This document shows positions 14,275 through 21,703 of a stretch of 34,247 bases of DNA, one piece after another. Positions within the stretch are counted from its first letter, which is position 1. Every line of letters begins with the position of its first letter. A model generated the notes under the pieces. That model saw only the letters and a list, made by a program, of their open reading frames with translations, was not told the DNA's origin and made no database searches. The translations under genes were made by a program, and so were the position numbers. Source of the stretch: a virus. The DNA lies in the IMG/VR virus record IMGVR_UViG_3300032313_000396, positions 1 to 34,247 of that record. The stretch is one strand, 5' to 3'.

Positions 14275-14796
14275 ATGAAAGAACTAATTGCAATTCAATC
14301 GGAGCTAAAAGCTCCAAAGAACCAGTTTAACGCGTTCGGCAAGTACAAATATCGTTCTGTAGAGGATATTCTCGAAGCCGTTAAACCTTTGCTTCTAAAA
14401 TATGAATGCACCTTGATTATCGAGGACGAAGTAAAAGAGGTAGGCGGAATTGTCTTCATTGAGGCAACCGCATCGATTCAAAAAGACATGGAAGGCCGAG
14501 CGGTAACGGCGCAAGCCGGCATAGACATTAACCGCAAAGGAATGGATGTGGCGCAAAGTTTCGGAAGCTCATCAAGTTACGCTCGAAAGTACGCGCTCAA
14601 CGGTCTTTTCCTTATCGATGATACAAAAGACCCAGATTCCACGAATGACCATGGTGGTAAAAAAGAGGAGTTAAATCCTTCGCACGTAAAGTGGAACGGA
14701 GCAAAAGATTCTCTAGCTAGTGGAAAAGTAACGCTAGACCAAATTAAGTCGGTTTATATTTTAACATCACAAAACGAAAAACTATTGTTATCATGA
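14275..14796 (+). CDS. erf: ERF-family single-strand annealing protein
   Basis: This 173-residue recombinase anneals complementary single strands, working with an exonuclease in phage recombination and end processing. The family signature is clear: YKYRSVEDILEAVKPLLLKY (25-44), then a beta-rich FIEATASIQ segment and FGSSSSYARKYALNGLFLIDD (about 96-116), followed by TKDPDST. The C-terminal tail is shorter than in P22 Erf. It overlaps the nuclease gene by ATGA (14793-14796), so the two are made together. It lies after the C9T7 tract and a CTAGTAAAAAA site. Confidence 0.93.
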   Translation: MKELIAIQSELKAPKNQFNAFGKYKYRSVEDILEAVKPLLLKYECTLIIEDEVKEVGGIVFIEATASIQKDMEGRAVTAQAGIDINRKGMDVAQSFGSSSSYARKYALNGLFLIDDTKDPDSTNDHGGKKEELNPSHVKWNGAKDSLASGKVTLDQIKSVYILTSQNEKLLLS

Positions 14797-15392
14797 ATTT
14801 TAAATGTAGAGCAAGCGCACTTGGTCATTTGATGACTAACGCTAGAAGTAAAAATGAAACTTTGTCTCAAACGACAAAAAGTTATCTACACGATTGGTAC
14901 AAAGAGCAGATTTACGGCGTAAAAAAGCAAATCAAATCCAAGTACATCGAAAAAGGATTGGCTTTGGAAGATCAGGCTATCGAGTTTTACTCGGTAGCTA
15001 TGGAAAAGGACTTTATGATTAAAAATCTGGATAAATTCGAAGATGATTTCTTCACAGGAACTCCAGATTGTTTCCACGACGGAATAGTCTACGACTTTAA
15101 AACCTCGTGGGACTGCTTTACTTTCCCTCTGTTCGACGATCAGCCTGATAATGGGTACTTCTATCAACTGCAAGTTTATATGCATCTTACGGGCTTAAAA
15201 AAGGCCAAATTAGTTTACACGCTTCAGGACACTCCAGAATTCTTGACTTACGAGGATCCGGTAAGCTACTCGCACGTGGAAAACAAATACAGAATTAAGG
15301 AATTTGACATCTATTACGATTCAGAAGTGATTGAAACAGCGAAAGCAAAAGTTTTGGAATGTAGAGAATATTTAAACGGAATCTTGGTATAG
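14793..15392 (+). CDS. YqaJ-like PD-(D/E)XK exonuclease
   Basis: This 199-residue nuclease is the likely 5'-3' exonuclease partner of the ERF protein, as lambda Exo is for Beta. The active site is visible: E59 in EKGLALEDQAIEF, D92 in FTGTPDCFHDG, D101 and K103 in YDFKTSWD, and the Q-x-x-x-Y motif in YFYQLQVYMHLTG (125-129). Length is typical for YqaJ/RecB-like phage nucleases. A C-tract (15407-15414) separates it from the triple-HTH gene. Confidence 0.92.
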   Translation: MNFKCRASALGHLMTNARSKNETLSQTTKSYLHDWYKEQIYGVKKQIKSKYIEKGLALEDQAIEFYSVAMEKDFMIKNLDKFEDDFFTGTPDCFHDGIVYDFKTSWDCFTFPLFDDQPDNGYFYQLQVYMHLTGLKKAKLVYTLQDTPEFLTYEDPVSYSHVENKYRIKEFDIYYDSEVIETAKAKVLECREYLNGILV

Positions 15393-15423
15393 AAAATCTT
15401 ACCCCACCCCCCCCTATTAAATC

Positions 15424-15870
15424 ATGACATCCCTAAATCAGGAACAAAAAGACGAGATAGTCAGGCTATATAAACTTAAAGTAATGAATAAAAATATAGC
15501 AACTATTTTAAATATTAGTAGGCACGTAGTAAACAATTACATCTACAAAGACTACTTGCTTACCAATGAGAGAGCCAAGAACACGTGCGCTTACATGAAG
15601 GATGCAGATCAAGTAATTGAATTATATATTAAAGGTCTTCCATATAAACAAATTATGTCTATGACTGGTGTAAAATACCATCATTTGTGTGAGTTGATAA
15701 AACTTACACCAAAAAGAAGAATTGATCCTTTATCTATAAAATTAGTTATGCAAATAGAAAGAATGGTAATGGAAAATTGGAGAACTTGCGACATAGCAAA
15801 AGAGCTAGATTTAGAGTACAATCGAGTCTCACATTGGGTTAGAAAAGCAAGAAAGGAGGGTGTACACTAG
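15424..15870 (+). CDS. Triple helix-turn-helix DNA-binding protein
   Basis: This 148-residue protein consists of three HTH units and little else. Unit 1, about 5-42, carries NKNIATILNISRHVVNNYIY. Unit 2, about 62-92, carries YKQIMSMTGVKYHHLCELIK. Unit 3, about 105-143, carries TCDIAKELDLEYNRVSHWVR. Each has the helix-turn-recognition-helix layout of homeodomain-like (Sigma-70 r4/resolvase-like) units. The last codons of its gene are themselves the first 8-bp site (GTGTACAC, 15860-15867) of the repeat cluster that follows, and the prim-pol gene lies beyond. It is the best candidate to bind those sites, as initiator or autoregulator. This is inference from layout. Confidence 0.85.
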   Translation: MTSLNQEQKDEIVRLYKLKVMNKNIATILNISRHVVNNYIYKDYLLTNERAKNTCAYMKDADQVIELYIKGLPYKQIMSMTGVKYHHLCELIKLTPKRRIDPLSIKLVMQIERMVMENWRTCDIAKELDLEYNRVSHWVRKARKEGVH

Positions 15871-15900
15871 TTTACACTAAGTGTACACCTAAGTGTAAAC
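15860..15900 (+). repeat. Repeat cluster A: four GTGTAMAC sites (left arm)
   Basis: Sites are GTGTACAC 15860-15867, GTTTACAC 15870-15877 (reverse orientation), GTGTACAC 15881-15888 and GTGTAAAC 15893-15900. Start-to-start distances are 10, 11 and 12 bases, about one helical turn, so all would face the same side of the helix. The 41-bp arm is nearly the reverse complement of cluster B. GTGAACAC at 15935-15942 may be a degenerate outlier. Confidence 0.92.
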
Positions 15901-16198
15901 CAAAATCGGCCTCAATTGGCTCCAATCGCAATAAGTGAACACTTTGAACACTTTTTGACAAAAATAAAAAAAAATAAATTTTCACCTAGTAAAAAAAAAT
16001 ACATTATAAAAAAAAGTGTAAACCTGTAAACCTAGGGCAAAAAACGGCCTAAAATCCCGCTAATTTAAGCGTATTCGCACTTTAGGGGGGTTTACACTAG
16101 GTGTAAACTAAGTGTAAACTTGTGTACACTTTTTTGCCAAAAACAGCTAAAATTTACCCTACCCCCCCTCTTTTTTCAAACCTTTGTAAAACACAAAA
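15871..16198. other. Origin-like intergenic region between HTH and prim-pol genes
   Basis: No gene is seen in these 328 bases. The order is: cluster A; a mixed stretch with two degenerate sites; a very A-rich stretch (about 15960-16015) including a CTAGTAAAAAA site (15986 on); an isolated GTGTAAAC (16016-16023) with CTGTAAAC next to it; a moderately GC-rich stretch; six G (16085-16090); cluster B; seven C (16162-16168); and an operator-like TCAAACCTTTGT (16176-16187) just before the prim-pol ATG. Iteron clusters flanking an A/T-rich segment beside the replication gene are the usual signs of a replication origin. Confidence 0.6.
16090..16129 (-). repeat. Repeat cluster B: four GTGTAMAC sites (right arm, inverted)
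   Basis: Sites are GTTTACAC 16090-16097, GTGTAAAC 16101-16108, GTGTAAAC 16112-16119 and GTGTACAC 16122-16129, at distances 11, 11 and 10. Reverse-complemented, this 40-bp arm equals cluster A with three substitutions and one missing base. The arms are 189 bases apart, so the whole forms a large inverted repeat. Confidence 0.92.
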
Positions 16199-18406
16199 AT
16201 GAACGTAACACTAGGAAGAGCAATTAACTTACTAAACTCAGGGTTCAGCGTAATGCCCATATCGGAGGGTAAAAAACCTCTGATTTTATGGAAGGAGTAC
16301 CAGACAAAAAAGATAGAAAAGTCAGAATTAGAGAAGCTCGAATACAAGACCAAAGGATACGGTATTATAACTGGTTTTTACGATGTTGAATGTATAGATG
16401 TAGACTTAAAGGTATTTCCAACTATCCAAGACGGAAAGAAGTTCTGGAATGACTTTATTTCTTTTATATCAGATTATATTGATGACTTTAATAGAAAGTT
16501 TGTAATATATAAGACTATAAATTCTGGATACCATATTATTTATCGATGTTCGAAGGTAGATGGAAACAGAAAGCTTGCAACACTCAAGGGACATTCTCAA
16601 GCCTTAATAGAAACTAGGGGAACTGGTGGATACATTTATATCTACGACAATCAAGTATCTGATTTGTCTTATGAGCAAGTGCAAGAGATAACAGAAGAAG
16701 AAAGAGAGATTCTGTTTGGATTATGCCGGTACTTCCATTACGATGAAGCCAAGGAGGAAACTAAGATTGAGATCACAGAATATAGCGGACTTACTCCTTG
16801 GCAGGATTACAATCAGAGAAACAAGGTGCTAGATTTAATTGCAAATGAGTTTACCGCAGTTAAGCACCTCACGGATCGAATAGTGATAAGAAAAACTAAT
16901 TCTAAGGATGCCTTGCATGGATTTATATATAAGGATAGCGGATTGTGTTATCTCTTTACTACGGCCACGATTTACCCTCACGAGACACCTTTAACTCCGT
17001 TTAGTATCTACGCTTACAAATACTTCAATGGAGACTTCTCAATGGCTGCAAAAGAGCTGTACAAAGAAGGCTATGGAGAACGAAAGATTCGCAAGGTAGA
17101 AATTGAAAAGATTGATATTCCTCAGGAGGATTTAATATTTCCGATTGATGTGTTCCCAGAATCATTGCAGAGTTATATTCTTTTAAATCAGAAAACACTT
17201 AATCATTCTATTGACTACATGGGTAGTTCCTTACTTTGGCTTTTGTCTTTGTGCATTGGTAACGCTTGCAAGGTAGAAGTAAAAACGGGCTGGAGGGAAT
17301 CTTGCAACATTTGGATTGGATTGATAGGCAAGGCTGGACTAGGAAAAACACCTAGTATAAATGCCATTATCTTCCCTATTGCTAAGAAAAATAGCTTTGA
17401 GATTAAGCACTACCAGAATGAGTACAAAAAGTACAAGGAATTCGAGCGATTGACTGCAAAGGAAAAAAAGGATGTAGAGGAAATTAAGGAGCCTGTAAGA
17501 AAGCAACTAATTGTAAATGACATCACCGTAGAAGCTTTGGCGGATTTGCACGAGGAAAATCAAGTAGGAATTGCCGTATTTAAGGATGAATTGAACGGGT
17601 GGATCAAGGACATGAATAAGTATAAGCCTGGCTCTGATCTAGAGTTTTGGCTCTCATGTTGGTCTAACCAAGCAGCAATTCTAACTAGAAAGTCTACAAA
17701 AAGTAGCTTTGTTGCGAGTCCATTGATTCCAGTACTAGGTGGTATACAACCTGGAATATTTTCTCAAATTTCCACAATGGAAAACAAAGACAATGGATTC
17801 CTAGACCGATTGCTAGTAAGTTATCCGGACAAAGAAATTGAACACTACAACAAGAACTCTATTGATCAAGAAATATTGGATTGGTATGAGGCTTACATTA
17901 GTCAGTTCTATAACCTAGTGAGAAACCAAGTTTTGCAGTACAATAAATTTGGTGAGATCGAGAGTAGAATCATTCGATTTGATAGCAAAGCAGATATTGA
18001 GTGGGAGCGTATCTTTAACAATATCACAGATTTGCAGAACTCTGATGACATCTCGGAATATGTGAAATCCATGTTGAGTAAGCAGAAGGCTTATGTGCCT
18101 AGATTTGCTCTGTTGATTAATACGCTTTGGTCATTCGAGACCGGAAAGGATTTTGACTTTGTTACTAAGGAATCTTTACTGAAGGCAGAAAAGTTGAGTA
18201 ACTACTTTATTGCTATGTCAAAGAAAATTAAGATTAGCAGTCTTGAATCCAATGAAATTAGTGAAATAATCAGGTCGATGAAAAATGAGTCCATAGAAAA
18301 GAAAATAGAGATGATTAATAAGACCATTCCAGATTTTAACCGCTCTGAGTTAGCAGAGTTGCTAAATGTAAGTAGAACAACGATTTATAAACACCTAAAA
18401 AAATGA
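16199..18406 (+). CDS. Primase-polymerase/DUF3987 helicase-like replication protein
   Basis: This 735-residue protein is the main replication enzyme. Residues 1-170 are a bifunctional prim-pol (AEP) domain: GYGIITGFYDVECIDVDLK with D67 and D69 as metal ligands, NSGYHIIYRC with H112, and ALIETRGTGGYIYIY for nucleotide contact. Residues about 310-690 are a DUF3987-type P-loop ATPase: Walker A GKAGLGKTPS (377-386), acidic AVFKDELNGW (459-468), then SSFVASPLIPVLGGIQPG and NGFLDRLLVSYPD. The C-terminus ends in an HTH (NRSELAELLNVSRTTIYKHL). The enzyme probably primes, and may unwind or extend, DNA at the adjacent repeat region. ATGA overlap joins it to the next gene. No separate DNA polymerase gene is seen, so host polymerase may do bulk synthesis. 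Confidence 0.92.
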   Translation: MNVTLGRAINLLNSGFSVMPISEGKKPLILWKEYQTKKIEKSELEKLEYKTKGYGIITGFYDVECIDVDLKVFPTIQDGKKFWNDFISFISDYIDDFNRKFVIYKTINSGYHIIYRCSKVDGNRKLATLKGHSQALIETRGTGGYIYIYDNQVSDLSYEQVQEITEEEREILFGLCRYFHYDEAKEETKIEITEYSGLTPWQDYNQRNKVLDLIANEFTAVKHLTDRIVIRKTNSKDALHGFIYKDSGLCYLFTTATIYPHETPLTPFSIYAYKYFNGDFSMAAKELYKEGYGERKIRKVEIEKIDIPQEDLIFPIDVFPESLQSYILLNQKTLNHSIDYMGSSLLWLLSLCIGNACKVEVKTGWRESCNIWIGLIGKAGLGKTPSINAIIFPIAKKNSFEIKHYQNEYKKYKEFERLTAKEKKDVEEIKEPVRKQLIVNDITVEALADLHEENQVGIAVFKDELNGWIKDMNKYKPGSDLEFWLSCWSNQAAILTRKSTKSSFVASPLIPVLGGIQPGIFSQISTMENKDNGFLDRLLVSYPDKEIEHYNKNSIDQEILDWYEAYISQFYNLVRNQVLQYNKFGEIESRIIRFDSKADIEWERIFNNITDLQNSDDISEYVKSMLSKQKAYVPRFALLINTLWSFETGKDFDFVTKESLLKAEKLSNYFIAMSKKIKISSLESNEISEIIRSMKNESIEKKIEMINKTIPDFNRSELAELLNVSRTTIYKHLKK

Positions 18407-18624
18407 TTGAAGCACTAGACGAATTATCGGAAATCCCATTTGATGTATTTTGGGATAAGTTTAATGAAGCAAGACCTGGGGATTATGATAAGACCTACAC
18501 CCAAGGGATTTGGCTAAAGATGAGAGAAGCAAATAGAGTTCTTGCATTTGGTTACCTATGTAGGTTTGGTACGGATTATAAGTCACCAATAAAACATTTA
18601 GAGGTTTTTGATTTACCATTCTAA
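18403..18624 (+). CDS. Small replication-linked protein with SSB-like C-terminal tail
   Basis: The 73-residue product is coupled to the prim-pol gene by ATGA. It begins MIEALDELSEIPFDVFWDKF, has a helical QGIWLKMREANRVLAFGYLC middle and ends HLEVFDLPF. The last residues (D-L-P-F) look like the acidic-hydrophobic tip of bacterial single-strand binding proteins, through which host proteins such as RecO, RecQ and PriA are recruited; Bacteroidota SSBs commonly end in D-D-L-P-F. There is no OB fold in so small a protein, so it may be a decoy or adaptor. A C-tract (18628-18636) follows the stop. Confidence 0.7.
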   Translation: MIEALDELSEIPFDVFWDKFNEARPGDYDKTYTQGIWLKMREANRVLAFGYLCRFGTDYKSPIKHLEVFDLPF

Positions 18625-18665
18625 ATACCCCCCCCCTCTTTTATTGTAATTAAAATAAAAAAATA

Positions 18666-19529
18666 ATGGAATTTGATCTATTTGGAAATGAAATAATACG
18701 AGATGAGTTATTAAGAGATAAATTCATTGAGCCACCATTTAGTGTTTTGGACACAAAAAGCGGAAATTGGCAAAAAAGAAAAAAGCTTTGGGTTAGTAAA
18801 GGTATTAAAAGTGAAGTTGGCCGAGATAATAAACAAGTAAATTCAATAAGGATGGAAACAAATGGGGAGGATATTACAAAAAATCCTTACCAATCAATAT
18901 TTGATCCAGCTTTATGCGAGGTTTTATATCATTGGTTTTGTGAGGATGGAGGTAAAATTTTAGACCCATTTGCTGGCGGTTCTGTTCGTGGTATTGTTGC
19001 AAATTATTTGGGTTATAAATATACCGGTATCGATATTAGGGAAGAGCAAGTGCAAAGCAATAGAGAACAAGCATTAAATATTTTACCAATTAATAACCAG
19101 CCACAATGGTACGTTGGAGATAGCAACGAAATATTAGACTCAAATTGGAATTATAAATTTGATTTTGTTTTTAGTTGCCCTCCTTATGCAGATTTAGAGG
19201 TTTATAGCGATTTACAAGGAGACATAAGCAATAAACCCTATGATGAGTTTTTAAGATTATACGAAAGTATAATTAAAAAAAGTTGCAACCTTTTAAAAAG
19301 TGGCGGATATGCTTGTTTTGTTGTCGGTGAGGTAAGGGATAAAAAAGGCAATTATATTGGTTTTGTTCCGGATACAATAAAAGCTTTTCAAAATTGCGGA
19401 ATGAAATTTTACAATGAAGCTATTTTATTAAATGCAATTGCCAGCGCAAGTATGAGGGCTGCTGGAAATATGAAAACTCAAAAATTAGTTAAGATTCATC
19501 AAAATGTTTTGGTATTTAGAAAACCCTAA
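18666..19529 (+). CDS. DNA methyltransferase (N6-A/N4-C type)
   Basis: This 287-residue enzyme methylates an amino group on DNA. Motif I is DPFAGGSVRG (about 100-109, SAM binding), followed by GYKYTGIDI, and motif IV is SCPPYADL (170-177, catalytic). The motif order I then IV with no large insert leaves no obvious target-recognition domain. The 95-residue N-terminal part (FIEPPFSVLDTKSGNWQKRK and KSEVGR) is typical of a phage methyltransferase group without a partner endonuclease. Such enzymes may protect phage DNA from host restriction. It starts 30 bases after a C-tract and is preceded by an A-rich leader. Confidence 0.9.
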   Translation: MEFDLFGNEIIRDELLRDKFIEPPFSVLDTKSGNWQKRKKLWVSKGIKSEVGRDNKQVNSIRMETNGEDITKNPYQSIFDPALCEVLYHWFCEDGGKILDPFAGGSVRGIVANYLGYKYTGIDIREEQVQSNREQALNILPINNQPQWYVGDSNEILDSNWNYKFDFVFSCPPYADLEVYSDLQGDISNKPYDEFLRLYESIIKKSCNLLKSGGYACFVVGEVRDKKGNYIGFVPDTIKAFQNCGMKFYNEAILLNAIASASMRAAGNMKTQKLVKIHQNVLVFRKP

Positions 19530-19534
19530 TTATA

Positions 19535-20017
19535 ATGAAACCACTTGACATTCTTAAACAACTCAAGCAAGAATCGATGCTAGAATCCTATCCTAATGTG
19601 CCAAAGTATGCTATTTCAGCACCAAAGTACGAGGATAAGACGGCCAATGGACTAACAAAATGCATCAAGGAATTTCTTGAGCTTAGCGGATATCAAGCTG
19701 AGCGAATTAACACAATGGGTAGGCCAATAGACAACCGAAAGCAAGTAACCGATGTAATAGGCCGAACCAAGACCATAGGTTCTATGACATGGGGTAAGTC
19801 AACGGCAACCAAAGGATCAGCGGATATATCAGCTACAATCCTTGGTATGTCGGTAAAGATAGAAGTAAAGATAGGCGCAGATAGGCAGTCAGAACACCAG
19901 AAAATCTACCAAGAAGCTATTGAAAAGTCTGGAGGTCAGTACTGGATAGTCAAAAACTTTGATGACTTCTATAAAAAATATGAAAATTTTCTTTTATCCA
20001 ATAAATCAATAAGTTAA
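19535..20017 (+). CDS. PD-(D/E)XK nuclease, VRR-NUC-like
   Basis: This 160-residue protein shows a nuclease core: G95-S-A-D97-I, then KIEVKIGADRQSEHQ with E110, K112 and Q122, matching the G-x-x-D...E-x-K...Q pattern of VRR-NUC/Holliday junction resolvase-like nucleases. The N-terminal helices (NGLTKCIKEFLELSGYQAER) are those that precede the core in this family. It lies between the methyltransferase and the SSB-tail protein. A junction- or flap-cutting role in recombination is inferred. The start follows the methyltransferase stop by five bases. Confidence 0.82.
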   Translation: MKPLDILKQLKQESMLESYPNVPKYAISAPKYEDKTANGLTKCIKEFLELSGYQAERINTMGRPIDNRKQVTDVIGRTKTIGSMTWGKSTATKGSADISATILGMSVKIEVKIGADRQSEHQKIYQEAIEKSGGQYWIVKNFDDFYKKYENFLLSNKSIS

Positions 20018-20049
20018 TATTACAAGACAAAACAAAAACAAACAAAACA

Positions 20050-20364
20050 ATGGCAAATTTATCAGAAATCTTCCTAAAGCAGGAAACACTAGAAACCCTA
20101 CTTACCACCGTTAAGGCAAAGGGTTTAAAAGGAGTCTCTCTAACCATCTCAATGAACGATGAGGCGAACGATTACGGTCAGAATGTGCAATCCTATGTCT
20201 CACAGACAAAAGAGGACAGAGAGGCTAAAAAGCCCAAATTCTGGACTGGTTCAGGCAAAGTATTTTGGTCTGATGGAAAACCGGCAATGGTAGTAGAAAA
20301 AAAGCAAGCGCATCAATCTAAAGCTCAATATGCCGAGAAAGAAAGCAACGACCTCCCATTCTAA
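20050..20364 (+). CDS. Putative single-strand DNA-binding protein with SSB-like tail
   Basis: The 104-residue protein begins MANLSEIFLKQETLETLLTT, has a beta-rich middle (KGVSLTISMNDEANDYGQNV, YVSQTKEDREAKKPKFWTGS, GKVFW) and ends in a disordered tail, KAQYAEKESNDLPF. The tail tip N-D-L-P-F resembles bacterial SSB tips. The beta-rich body, polar tail and position in the replication block suggest a phage single-strand binding protein without the canonical OB signature. It has a long A/C-rich leader (aacaaaaacaaacaaaac), typical of well-translated genes here. It overlaps the next gene by 35 bases. Confidence 0.65.
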   Translation: MANLSEIFLKQETLETLLTTVKAKGLKGVSLTISMNDEANDYGQNVQSYVSQTKEDREAKKPKFWTGSGKVFWSDGKPAMVVEKKQAHQSKAQYAEKESNDLPF

Positions 20365-20590
20365 GTTTATCCTTAAGCGTAGGTTTATTAACAACTTTAA
20401 TGAATATACAGATTGGCAAGATATCGGATATGGAGAGTTTCTCTCCATTGAAGATGTCCAAGAAAAAATCAAGTTGATGATTCAGAACTATAAGAATAAG
20501 CACATGGAGGTACACTTTGAAATGAATGGCAAATTGCTAGATTTTAATGGGAATGAAATATCACATCCAATTAAATTTATTCCAAAATGA
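20330..20590 (+). CDS. Hypothetical protein, 86 residues
   Basis: The product has a basic start (MPRKKATTSHSKFILKRRF) and then a mixed segment with helix SIEDVQEKIKLMIQNYKNK and strands EVHFEMNGKLLDFNGNE. The first 12 codons overlap the end of the SSB-tail gene in another frame, encoding its D-L-P-F tip and the basic start here at once. The stop overlaps the next start (20587-20590). No known family recognised. Confidence 0.7.
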   Translation: MPRKKATTSHSKFILKRRFINNFNEYTDWQDIGYGEFLSIEDVQEKIKLMIQNYKNKHMEVHFEMNGKLLDFNGNEISHPIKFIPK

Positions 20591-20754
20591 AAAAGCGTCT
20601 TTTGCAGTTACTTAAATTTATAAATACAGCTTTAGGTTTTATGACCTGCCTATATTTAATAAGTAAGTCTCTAGGGATGTTTGCATTGGTACTTGCTATT
20701 TTCGTCACTTACTTAAACATAAAAATTGATGAAATACTCAACGGAACAAATTAA
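20587..20754 (+). CDS. Small membrane protein, 55 residues
   Basis: The ATG overlaps the stop of the preceding gene (ATGA). The product has a basic N-terminus (MKKRLLQLLK) and two hydrophobic stretches, about 11-25 (FINTALGFMTCLYLI) and 30-46 (GMFALVLAIFVTYLNIK), ending EILNGTN. It overlaps the next gene by 26 bases. A second, early-arm membrane protein; function unknown. Confidence 0.65.
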   Translation: MKKRLLQLLKFINTALGFMTCLYLISKSLGMFALVLAIFVTYLNIKIDEILNGTN

Positions 20755-20959
20755 AAGAGCAGTTAGATCATGCGTATGTTGCCAAAATAATGGCTTAAAA
20801 GTAGTTATTGACATGGAAGACCATCCAGAAGCTGGAGAGATATTATTCAATCACTTTATTGGAGAAGTTGAACCTAGATTTATAGAACTGCTAGAAAATC
20901 CTAGATATGTTATTAAGCTACAACTTATTACTAGACACTTACAACACAATTACAAATGA
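20729..20959 (+). CDS. Hypothetical protein, 76 residues
   Basis: The product starts MKYSTEQIKRAVRSCVCCQN and continues with GLKVVIDMEDHPEAGEIL and a helical C-terminus (YVIKLQLITRHLQHNYK). A C-V-C-C cluster at residues 16-19 could bind metal. The ATG at 20729 is used; the codon before it is TTG, so an earlier start is possible. Stop overlaps the next gene (20956-20959). No family recognised. Confidence 0.7.
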   Translation: MKYSTEQIKRAVRSCVCCQNNGLKVVIDMEDHPEAGEILFNHFIGEVEPRFIELLENPRYVIKLQLITRHLQHNYK

Positions 20960-21147
20960 TAAAATATAAATACGAAGAATTAGACTTTCATGTCGATTCA
21001 GAATCAGGAAACTTGGTTATCGACTACGGAGAAAATGTAGTTGAAATAGAAAATCATTTTGCATTAGAGCTTGTTGAAATATTGAGACAGAAACTTTATT
21101 TGCATAGAGAACAAAAAGAAAGTGTAATCAAACGATTCTTTAAATAA
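20956..21147 (+). CDS. Hypothetical protein, 63 residues
   Basis: The product begins MIKYKYEELDFHVDSESGNL and ends in a helical HFALELVEILRQKLYLHREQ plus a basic tail. The start overlaps the previous stop by ATGA and its stop shares a base with the next start (TAATG at 21147). Acidic strands then an amphipathic helix; no family recognised. Confidence 0.72.
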   Translation: MIKYKYEELDFHVDSESGNLVIDYGENVVEIENHFALELVEILRQKLYLHREQKESVIKRFFK

Positions 21148-21440
21148 TGGAAGAAGCTCAAGTACTCAATCCCTTTGGATACCTATCTGCTACTAAGGTA
21201 CTCGATGAAAACCGAAAAACAAGTGAGTGGTGGATAGAATACATTTCTATCAATCAAGTAGTAGCTGAAAACGAATTCTATGTTCTTTTTTCAGATGGGT
21301 TACTGATTAAAAAAGGAAGGTCTAAATTTAGGACTAGCCAATATTTAAAATCAGAGAAGTTTAAATCATTTAAGGAATTCTATAATAAAGAATCTTTAGA
21401 AGATGATTGGGTTATGGTTGTTGGAAACTTAAATATATGA
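21147..21440 (+). CDS. Hypothetical protein, 97 residues
   Basis: The product opens MEEAQVLNPFGYLSATKVLD and contains WWIEYISINQVVAENEFYVL, then a Lys/Phe/Ser-rich segment. The start shares a base with the preceding stop and its stop overlaps the Nmad1-like start (21437-21440), fixing both ends. No family recognised; a mixed alpha/beta protein. Confidence 0.7.
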   Translation: MEEAQVLNPFGYLSATKVLDENRKTSEWWIEYISINQVVAENEFYVLFSDGLLIKKGRSKFRTSQYLKSEKFKSFKEFYNKESLEDDWVMVVGNLNI

Positions 21441-21703
21441 TACCACCATTTGCAATACAAGTAGAAGAAGTCTTAGATCAGATTCATAAAATGCTTATCC
21501 ACAAGAATCGTAAGTATGGAAACTCTGCTTTAGAGCCTCTAGGAGTGTTTAGTCAGTTGTCCGCAAAACAAGGACTACTGATTCGCATTGATGATAAGCT
21601 AAAGCGAATTAAAAACGGAAGCTTAGAGAAAGATGATGAGGACTTAGTAAATGACTTAATTGGTTACCTTGTCCTGCTTAAGATCAGCGATAATGTAAAG
21701 TAG
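21437..21703 (+). CDS. Nucleotide modification-associated (Nmad1/DUF1599-like) protein
   Basis: This 88-residue all-helical protein has the pattern IHKMLIHKNRKYGNSALEPL, a conserved Lys-x-x-x-Tyr-Gly-Asn-Ser and then IRIDDKLKRIKNG and DEDLVNDLIGYLVLL. It matches the MazG/dUTPase-like family called Nucleotide modification associated domain 1, which may act on nucleotide pools or on modified bases. The ATG at 21437 is fixed by the ATGA overlap. A longer reading from 21407 would run 34 bases into the preceding gene. Confidence 0.8.
   Translation: MIPPFAIQVEEVLDQIHKMLIHKNRKYGNSALEPLGVFSQLSAKQGLLIRIDDKLKRIKNGSLEKDDEDLVNDLIGYLVLLKISDNVK

Noticed and set aside
16018-16160. Additional short ORFs in the origin-like region
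   Set aside because: All frames are broken by stops within a few codons; repeats and A-rich DNA explain the sequence.
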